Shown here: in pieces, positions 6,644 through 11,473 of the stretch
Position numbering within the stretch: position 1 is the stretch's first letter
How the letters are laid out: the number at the start of each line of letters is the position of its first letter
NCBI GenBank assembly: GCA_910588135.1
Contig: CAJUOT010000069.1
Span: forward strand, 1 to 11,473
Direction: 5' to 3'
From: an uncultured Oscillospiraceae bacterium
GTDB taxonomy: Bacteria; Bacillota; Clostridia; Oscillospirales; Oscillospiraceae
DNA length: 11,473 nucleotides
Translations under genes and position numbers: made by a program
Notes under the pieces: model-generated
The model's database searches: none
Seen by the model: the letters and a program-made list of their open reading frames with translations, nothing else
What the model was told of the DNA's origin: nothing

Positions 6644-6656
6644 ATTTTGTGGGGAA
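6622..6656 (-). repeat. Palindromic repeat, copy 2 (lepA side, inverted relative to copy 1)
   Basis: Read on the minus strand it has the same arms as the other copies (TTCCCCACAAA ... TTTGCGGG-GCCCC). Its inner stem is different: AAAATC-TGAC-GATTTT in place of AAAGCC-loop-GGCTTT. The stem sequence changed on both sides while pairing was kept, so the folded form appears to matter for the repeat's maintenance or mobility. It abuts the truncated lepA copy. Confidence 0.72.
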
Positions 6657-6720
6657 CGGATTTCCCATGATCAATATGCGCTATAATGGAAAAATTCCGA
6701 ATTTTAGATTGATCGGTCAT
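6640..6720 (-). pseudogene. Truncated second copy of the lepA 5' end (26-codon remnant with intact start)
   Basis: From ATG at 6720 the first 21 codons encode exactly the same residues as lepA, ending in the GKS of the P-loop. They differ from it at only 3 of 63 bases, all synonymous (codons 2, 3 and 5); codons 6-21 are identical. After codon 21 homology ends and the frame continues into the palindromic repeat as VPHKI and a TGA. The ribosome site GGAGG (6733-6729) and its 8-nt spacing are kept, so the peptide could still be translated. Homology extends upstream through the leader to the GC-rich hairpin at 6746-6765. It is most likely the stump of an earlier lepA gene. A leader-peptide role is possible but unsupported. 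Confidence 0.88.
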
Positions 6721-6745
6721 GTGAGAAACCTCCGCAGGGAAATCT

Positions 6746-6765
6746 GCCCCGCCGTCAGGCGGGGC
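6746..6765 (-). terminator. Hairpin after the acyltransferase operon, possible terminator
   Basis: GCCCCGCC (6746-6753) pairs perfectly with GGCGGGGC (6758-6765) around GTCA, 3 nt past the stop of the SGNH gene. The following minus-strand bases (AGATTTCCC) are only weakly T-rich. The same hairpin occurs upstream of the intact lepA. Confidence 0.5.
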
Positions 6766-6768
6766 GCA

Positions 6769-7800
6769 TTACGCGAAAATCGCGTCGTAGTCGTAGGCGG
6801 CGACAAACTGGCGCAGCTCGTCAATCTGCCCCCGGTACGCGCCGGGCCAGTACCGCCACTGGTTGGTCATCATCCGGGGGGCCATCCAGGCGGTGATCTT
6901 GGAGGAACAGTGGATGTGGTCGGTATAGTTGTTCAGGTCCGTGATGACCCCCTGGGCATTGAGAAAGCTGACCACCGCCACATTGTCATAGGCAAACAGC
7001 CGCTCACAGGCGTATTCGATGGCGGTAAGGAGGGCCTCCGTCCTGCCCAGGCGGTTGGATTGGTCCCAGTACAGGACGCTGTAGGGGGGGAACCACACCG
7101 TAAACTGGGTCTCCGGGTGCTGCTCCACCCAGCCGCAGATCACGTCCATGCCGGCCCGGGCAGAATCCAGATAGGCGTCCGCGGGCAGCTGGAGGCGGCC
7201 CGCCGGGGGCCTGACATAGCCCGCCAGGGCGGCCTTCCGGGAAAAAACATGGGTCCGGTCCCAGGTATAGGCCTCGTTCAGGGTGGTCTTGGCCTTTTCT
7301 CCCAGCACCAGGGTTTTGATGGCCAGGGCCAGGCTGTCCGCGTTCAGGTAGAACTGAATATCATCCAGCACATTGTCATTATAGAGATATTCCGGCAGCT
7401 CCGAGCGCTGGTCCCCGTGAATGAGGATATTGGGGTCAAGCCCGAAAAATACCCGCTCCACCGTCCCGTGGGCCCGGTAGGCCAGATCCAGCGCCACCCC
7501 GAATTCACTGAGCTTCCCGTCCGGGAAGGTGACCTTCAGCGTCTCGCTGCCCAGCCAGCCGGTGAACCAGGACGCCCGGAAGTTGGCCGCCAGAGAGGTG
7601 CCCATCACCAGATTGTCATAGTCCTGCCGGCGGATCAGCCCCGCCATCTCGTACCGCTCGTTGACAAAAAGGGCGGTCTCCCCCTCTTCCAGCCTGCCCG
7701 CCGTGAGCAGGGGGTCCACCGCGGCCACCACTGCCGCCGCTGCGCCCAGCAGCAGCAGGGCGCAGGAGAGCGCCCCGATGAAAAAGGTTTTTGCTTTCAC
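6769..7800 (-). CDS. SGNH/AlgX-DltD-like membrane-anchored protein, partner of the MBOAT acyltransferase
   Basis: A 343-residue protein with one N-terminal hydrophobic segment (about 5-28) that should act as a signal anchor, leaving the rest outside the membrane. MGTSLAANF (66-74) fits the GxS nucleophile block of SGNH-type acyltransferases, with Ser69. YTDHIHCSS (292-300) supplies the Asp294/His297 DxxH pair. Proteins of this kind work with MBOAT proteins to place acyl, usually acetyl, groups on exported or wall polysaccharides, and that partner is encoded directly upstream, 24 nt away. The start codon is GTG at 7800-7798, with GGGGGGAGAGG just upstream; no better ATG is available before the signal segment. 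The acceptor polymer is unknown, and I recognise no polysaccharide genes nearby. Confidence 0.82.
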   Translation of the reverse strand: MKAKTFFIGALSCALLLLGAAAAVVAAVDPLLTAGRLEEGETALFVNERYEMAGLIRRQDYDNLVMGTSLAANFRASWFTGWLGSETLKVTFPDGKLSEFGVALDLAYRAHGTVERVFFGLDPNILIHGDQRSELPEYLYNDNVLDDIQFYLNADSLALAIKTLVLGEKAKTTLNEAYTWDRTHVFSRKAALAGYVRPPAGRLQLPADAYLDSARAGMDVICGWVEQHPETQFTVWFPPYSVLYWDQSNRLGRTEALLTAIEYACERLFAYDNVAVVSFLNAQGVITDLNNYTDHIHCSSKITAWMAPRMMTNQWRYWPGAYRGQIDELRQFVAAYDYDAIFA

Positions 7801-7824
7801 GGCCTCTCCCCCCTGTCACGCGGT

Positions 7825-9273
7825 TCAGAAATTGGCATAGATGAACGTGTCCACCCCGGTGAGCATCAGCACGCCCGCCGTCAGGCACGCCGCCGTCAGC
7901 GCCAGCTTTCCCCAGGTGGGGCGGAACCGCTCCACCTGCTCCAGCGGGTCGGGGCAGGCCAGCAGCGCCAGCCCCGCCGGGAGGATCATCAGCGGGACCC
8001 AGTAGATCAGGGCCCGCCCGCCCGGCATCCACAGCTCCTGGAGGTAGCCCAGGGGGGCGGACAGCACCTCCGGCGGCAGGGCCGCGGCCAGCTCCGGCCC
8101 GGGCAGCCCCCAGTTGGCCTGGAACAGCCCGCCCAGCAGGGCCAGCGCCTGCCCCGCGCTGTCCGCCCGGAAAAACACCCAGGCGATGTTGACAAATACA
8201 AACGTGAGCAGCCACGCCAGCGGCCTGGGCAGGGAGACCCGCCCTTTGAGCATACGCTCCGCGACCTGGGCCGCGCCGTGGAGGGCGCCCCAGATGAGAA
8301 AGCCCCAGCCCGCCCCGTGCCACAGGCCGGACAGCAGAAAAATGACCATGATGTTCCGGCACGTAACGAATGTCCCCCGGCGGCTGCCCCCCAGGGGGAT
8401 GTACACGCACTGGCGGAAGAACCGGGACAGGGTGATATGCCACCGTCCCCAGAAATCCTTCACCGAAACCGCCTGATACGGGCTATTGAAGTTCACCGGC
8501 AGGGATATGCCCATCATCCGGGCCATGCCGGAGGCCATGTCGCAGTAACCGGAGAAGTCGAAATAAATTTGCAGGGTGTAGCACAGGATTACCACGAGTG
8601 TGTCAACCGGGGACAGCGTCTCAATGTTGGCGTAGCCGTAATTGGCCCCGTTGGCAAACATGGCGGCCAGAATCACCTTTTTGGCCAGCCCCAGGGCAAA
8701 GCAGTACAGTCCCGCCGAGAGGTCATCCCAGGAAAATGGGGCGGGCCGGCGCAGCTGGGGCGCCAGTTCCCCCACCCGGGTGATGGGGCCGCAGGTGGCG
8801 GTGGCGAAAAAGGTGAGGCAGCAGGCGTAGTCCAGGGGGGAGACGCCCTCCCCCGCGGCCCCGTCATAGCAGTCCCGCAGCCACAGGATCTGCTGAAAGG
8901 TGAGAAAGGACAGCCCCAAGGGGGCCAGCCACGCCGGAGGTGCGAATAATCCCTCCAGCGGCGTCAGGGACAGCAGGAAGCCCGTGTACTTGAAAAAGAC
9001 CAGCACGGCCAGCAGCAGCGCCGCCCCCGCCCACAGCAGGGCTTTTTTATGGACGGGGTCCCGGGCGATGCGGCGGCCCAGCGCATAGCTGGCCGCCCCC
9101 TCCCCCGCCAGCACCAGCAGGGACAGGGGGGAACCCCAGCCGCAGAACAGCACGCCCGCACACAGCAGGCACGCCCGGGCCGCCCTGTTTCCGGCCCGGG
9201 CGTTCAGCACCCGCCAGAGCAGGAGCACCGCGGGCAGGTAGGCCAGCACAAACAGATGGCTTTGTACGTTCAT
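7825..9273 (-). CDS. MBOAT-family membrane O-acyltransferase (AlgI-like)
   Basis: A 482-residue polytopic membrane protein of normal AlgI/DltB length. The family core is clear: FFKYTGF (93-99), LGLSFLTFQQI (119-129), CGPITRVGEL (161-170), LQIYFDFSGYCDMA (234-247), DFWGRWHITLSRFFR (273-287), YIPLGGSRRG (291-300) and LWHGAGWGFLIWGALHG (317-333). The last includes the invariant His319. These enzymes pass acyl groups across the membrane to an extracytoplasmic partner, here the SGNH protein encoded 24 nt downstream. The ATG at 9273 has GAGGAG 5 nt upstream. The usual PISR motif appears as PITR. Alginate itself is unlikely in this organism. The absence of adjacent dltA/dltC-like genes argues against teichoic-acid D-alanylation. 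Confidence 0.93.
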   Translation of the reverse strand: MNVQSHLFVLAYLPAVLLLWRVLNARAGNRAARACLLCAGVLFCGWGSPLSLLVLAGEGAASYALGRRIARDPVHKKALLWAGAALLLAVLVFFKYTGFLLSLTPLEGLFAPPAWLAPLGLSFLTFQQILWLRDCYDGAAGEGVSPLDYACCLTFFATATCGPITRVGELAPQLRRPAPFSWDDLSAGLYCFALGLAKKVILAAMFANGANYGYANIETLSPVDTLVVILCYTLQIYFDFSGYCDMASGMARMMGISLPVNFNSPYQAVSVKDFWGRWHITLSRFFRQCVYIPLGGSRRGTFVTCRNIMVIFLLSGLWHGAGWGFLIWGALHGAAQVAERMLKGRVSLPRPLAWLLTFVFVNIAWVFFRADSAGQALALLGGLFQANWGLPGPELAAALPPEVLSAPLGYLQELWMPGGRALIYWVPLMILPAGLALLACPDPLEQVERFRPTWGKLALTAACLTAGVLMLTGVDTFIYANF

Positions 9274-9315
9274 GGCAGCTCCTCTTCTTTGTCACGACGG
9301 CTCCGCGCTTCTACT

Positions 9316-9359
9316 GGGGCCCCCGCAAAGCCGCCCTTTGGCTTTGTGGGGAAAGGAGG
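9316..9359 (-). repeat. Palindromic repeat, copy 3 (upstream of the MBOAT gene)
   Basis: On the minus strand this 44-bp stretch matches copy 1 at 41 of 44 bases, all three differences being transitions. It folds into CAAAGCC/GGCTTTG plus CCCC/GGGG separated by an A-C mismatch. Its orientation is the same as copy 2 and opposite to copy 1. Confidence 0.8.
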
Positions 9360-9564
9360 GGTAAGGGAGCGGGCGCAGTTTTCGCCGCAGGCGGAAACGC
9401 AGTTGAGCGGACTTTGCTCCGACGTTGTCACGCTGCGAAGCGGCCAAACCCCTCGCTCGCTTTCGCTCCGTCTCGGGCAAAACCCGCCCCCGCTGCGCGG
9501 CGGCTGGGCTTTTCCCCTCGCTCCGCTCCAAGCTCCCTCTTTGTCCGCTTCTCCGCGCTTCTTT
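9360..9564. other. Non-coding GC-rich spacer between the XRE and MBOAT genes
   Basis: No convincing gene is visible. It contains short palindromes (for example CGCCGCAGGCGG near 9381-9392) and many imperfect CTCGCT/CGCTCCG-type units from about 9450 to 9560. A GCCGCAGGCGG motif also occurs at 6562-6572 and a related CCTGCGG motif near 2612, so it looks built from dispersed intergenic repeats. I could not find a convincing promoter for the MBOAT gene here, nor a classical terminator for the XRE gene. Confidence 0.5.
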
Positions 9565-10269
9565 TCACCGGGTGTTGTCCAGGTGGCCGGCCATCTCGCC
9601 GTTCACCCGCTCGCCGCAGGTGTGGACGATCTGGAGCAGGGACTGGTATGTTCCCGGATAAGCCGCTTTCATGGTGTCGTGGTCCATGGGCGGGAACTGG
9701 GCGTCCTTGCCCATGCCGCCCAGCGCCTCCACGTACTCCGCCTCGCTCATAATCATGTCCGCCCGGGGCAGGCCGGCGGAGAACCACTCCCTGGGGACAT
9801 TGAAGAAATCGTCGTTCTCGTTGCCGCTGGCCCGGTGGAGGTGGCGGAAGAGGATGTACACGGTGGTGGACAGGTAGTTGGCCGCCGCCCGGATGGCCTT
9901 CTTGCTGCCCACCCGGCTGAGCAGGTCGAACAGCAACCCCACCGAGTTGACCACCAGCTTCTTGGACAGGGTGGCCAGCACCGACCCCTGCAGCACGTTG
10001 TCCCGCTCGTCGGACACGTCGTAGAGGGTGTCCGCGTCCAGAATGGTGGTGCCGTCCCGGCTGAGGGTCCGGCCCAGCAGAAAATCGGCGGACACATTAT
10101 AAAAATCGCAGGCTTTGACCACAAACATCAGGCCAGGCTCACGCGCCCCGTTCTCATAGTGGGAAAGCAGTGCCTGGGATATACCCAGCGTCTTGGCGGC
10201 CTGCCGCTGAGAGATACCCTTTTCCTGCCGCAGCAGGGAGAGGGTTCGTGCGAAATCAGGGTTTGTCAT
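9565..10269 (-). CDS. XRE-family helix-turn-helix transcriptional regulator with uncharacterised C-terminal domain
   Basis: A 234-residue protein. Residues 5-62 form a typical Cro/CI-type HTH: LSLLRQEKGISQRQAAKTLG, then the recognition helix region ISQALLSHYENGAREP and the closing YNVSADFLLGR. Residues from about 70 to 234 look largely helical and do not resemble a known ligand domain that I can name. They lack the catalytic residues expected of a LexA/CI-type peptidase. The start at ATG 10269 is supported by GGGGGAG 6 nt upstream and by the HTH beginning at once; the frame is open much further upstream but lacks a plausible start. The gene has its own strong promoter and diverges from pta, which makes pta and its own gene the first candidates for its targets. 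This is inference. Confidence 0.85.
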   Translation of the reverse strand: MTNPDFARTLSLLRQEKGISQRQAAKTLGISQALLSHYENGAREPGLMFVVKACDFYNVSADFLLGRTLSRDGTTILDADTLYDVSDERDNVLQGSVLATLSKKLVVNSVGLLFDLLSRVGSKKAIRAAANYLSTTVYILFRHLHRASGNENDDFFNVPREWFSAGLPRADMIMSEAEYVEALGGMGKDAQFPPMDHDTMKAAYPGTYQSLLQIVHTCGERVNGEMAGHLDNTR

Positions 10270-10365
10270 CCTGATCTCCCCCTTTCCTATTGTTGCTTTG
10301 CGGGATGCGCCATGCAGGCGGGCTCCCGCTTTCATCTGGGGCAGATCCGACAACACAGCAGGTAT

Positions 10366-10394
10366 AGTATAGCGGGGAGAATACGTTTTGTAAA
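10366..10394 (-). promoter_or_regulatory. Promoter of the XRE regulator gene
   Basis: On the minus strand TTTACA (10394-10389), a 17-bp spacer, then TATACT (10371-10366): 5/6 and 5/6 matches. The start would be near 10359, giving a leader of about 90 nt. The -10 lies in a near-palindromic TATACTATA that could serve as an operator. Confidence 0.78.
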
Positions 10395-10460
10395 GAGTTT
10401 CCGCCGTAAGATTGCTTGAAAAATCTCTTTGCCTTTTTGTCATTCTGCCCATATTCCCCC

Positions 10461-10489
10461 TTGAAAAAAAGTGCGGATGGTGATAAATT
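10461..10489 (+). promoter_or_regulatory. Promoter of pta
   Basis: TTGAAA (10461-10466), a 17-bp spacer, then TAAATT (10484-10489) preceded by TG at 10481-10482, making an extended -10. Transcription would start near 10496, about 60 nt before the pta ATG. It is back to back with the XRE promoter, the two -35 boxes being 66 bp apart. Confidence 0.7.
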
Positions 10490-10554
10490 AAATGACAGCG
10501 TGGTGCAAAAATTATACGTTGGGCCCGGATGCCCGCCGAAACGGAGGAAAACCC

Positions 10555-11473
10555 ATGTTCAGATTGATGATTCAGAAGCTGAAAAAGAACCCGAAGAAGA
10601 TTGTGTTTACCGAGGGCGAGGACCCGCGCATCCTGGAGGCCGCCGCCCGCCTGCTGTCCGGCACCTTCCTCACCCCCATCCTCATCGGCGACCCGGAGCG
10701 GATTCACGCCGTGGCGGAGGACGAGTGCCTGAATATCCGGGGCATCACCGTCCTCCAGCCCCACACCTACGACAAGATGGACGAAATGGTGGCCAGGATG
10801 GTGGAGCTGCGCCGGGGCAAGATGAGCGAGGAGCAGTGCCGCGCCGCCTTGCAGAAGGGCAATTACTTCGGCACCATGCTGGTGGCCATGAAGGAGGCGG
10901 ACTGCCTGCTGGGCGGCGCCACCTACTCCACCGCCGACACCGTGCGCCCCGCCCTCCAGCTCATCAAGACCAAACCGGGCAACAAGATCGTCTCCTCCTG
11001 CTTCATCCTGGTGCGCCCCTTCGCCACCGGCGGCAACCAGGTGCTGGCCATGGGAGACTGCGCCATCAACATTGACCCCACCGAGGACGACCTGGTGGAG
11101 ATCACCCAGGAGGTGGCCATGTGCGCCCGCCGGTTTGGTGTGGACCCCAGAGTGGCCATGCTGAGCTACTCCACCATGGGGTCCGGCGCGGGCCCCGTAG
11201 TGGACAAGATGCGCAACGCCTGCAAGAAGCTCCAGGCCCTGGACCTGGATTTCCCCGTGGACGGCGAGTTCCAGTTCGACGCCGCCGTCTCTCCCACCGT
11301 GGCCCGCCTGAAGGCCCCCAATTCTAACGTGGCCGGCCGGGCCAACACCTTCATCTTCCCCGACATCTCCGCGGGCAACATCGGCTATAAGGTCGCCCAG
11401 CGCATGGGCAATTTCGATGCCTACGGCCCCATCCTGCTGGGCCTGAACGCCCCCATCAACGACCTGTCCCGGG
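10555..11473 (+). CDS. pta: Phosphate acetyltransferase (3' end outside window)
   Basis: 306 complete codons are visible from ATG 10555, with GGAGG at 10543-10547 placed 7 nt upstream. The family is usually about 325-335 residues, so only some 20-30 are missing. Family blocks are in order: IVFTEGEDPRILEA near the N-terminus, GGATYSTADTVRPALQ, SYSTMGSGAGP, DGEFQFDAAVSPTVA, AGRANTFIFPDISAGNIGYK and GPILLGLNAPINDLSR at the window edge. The enzyme converts acetyl-CoA and phosphate to acetyl phosphate and CoA. With acetate kinase it yields ATP and acetate, the main overflow route of fermenting anaerobes; an ackA gene may follow outside the window. It is the short form without the N-terminal regulatory domains of the enterobacterial enzyme. 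The divergent XRE gene may regulate it. Confidence 0.95.
   Translation, partial: MFRLMIQKLKKNPKKIVFTEGEDPRILEAAARLLSGTFLTPILIGDPERIHAVAEDECLNIRGITVLQPHTYDKMDEMVARMVELRRGKMSEEQCRAALQKGNYFGTMLVAMKEADCLLGGATYSTADTVRPALQLIKTKPGNKIVSSCFILVRPFATGGNQVLAMGDCAINIDPTEDDLVEITQEVAMCARRFGVDPRVAMLSYSTMGSGAGPVVDKMRNACKKLQALDLDFPVDGEFQFDAAVSPTVARLKAPNSNVAGRANTFIFPDISAGNIGYKVAQRMGNFDAYGPILLGLNAPINDLSR

Noticed and set aside
6649..8949. Plus-strand open frame of 766 codons antisense to the SGNH and MBOAT genes
   Set aside because: Its composition (runs of Pro, Gly, Arg, Gln, His) is typical of the complement of GC-rich coding DNA; the minus-strand genes carry clear family motifs.
9049..10419. Plus-strand open frame of 456 codons antisense to the XRE gene
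   Set aside because: No recognisable domain, low-complexity composition, and it crosses a repeat region and two opposing features; it is a shadow frame.
10270..10764. Longer XRE protein starting as far upstream as 10764
   Set aside because: The extension runs through both promoters and into antisense pta; the HTH and ribosome site fix the start at 10269.
10416..11075. Plus-strand open frame of 219 codons overlapping the start of pta
   Set aside because: It is another frame of the pta gene; pta itself has the ribosome site and all family motifs.

Overview
The window reads as chromosomal DNA of a GC-rich anaerobic Firmicute, most likely a gut Oscillospiraceae/Clostridia relative (the Flavonifractor, Lawsonibacter or Intestinimonas kind). 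This rests on the high-GC Clostridia-like proteins, strong AGGAGG-type ribosome sites, sigma-70/sigma-A type promoters, and palindromic intergenic repeats of a style I associate with those genomes. No taxonomic marker fixes the genus.

Layout. Positions 1-266 hold the C-terminal end of a tyrosine recombinase whose mobile element lies off the left edge. It runs tail to tail into a minus-strand tRNA unit (initiator tRNA-fMet and tRNA-Leu(UAA)) that has a near-perfect promoter and an intrinsic terminator. A greA-type transcription factor gene diverges from the tRNAs. It converges on a minus-strand pair of short-chain chromate-transporter genes that overlap by ATGA. Next on the minus strand is the lepA-nadE operon (elongation factor 4 and glutamine-dependent NAD synthetase). 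Upstream of that is a minus-strand MBOAT acyltransferase/SGNH-protein pair for surface or exopolysaccharide acylation. Finally an XRE-family regulator (minus) diverges from pta, phosphate acetyltransferase (plus), which is cut by the window end.

The most unusual feature is around lepA-nadE. Just upstream of the intact lepA is a second, truncated lepA beginning: ribosome site, start and first 21 codons, with only synonymous differences. Just downstream of the intact nadE is a second, diverged copy of the last codons of nadE (43 of 48 bases identical, mostly synonymous). Both fragments lie outside the intact operon, in the same orientation and order as a lepA-nadE unit. Between each fragment and the intact operon sits a copy of one palindromic repeat, and the two copies point in opposite directions. 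The simplest reading is that a resident lepA-nadE operon was replaced by a related incoming copy, leaving the resident's two ends as scars. One of the palindromes appears to supply a promoter to the present operon. A strain-mixed assembly is the main alternative.

The other intergenic regions hold a 78-bp element with TGTAGGGG termini between chrA and nadE, and a third copy of the palindrome between the XRE gene and the MBOAT gene. I see no CRISPR array, no rRNA and no complete insertion sequence.
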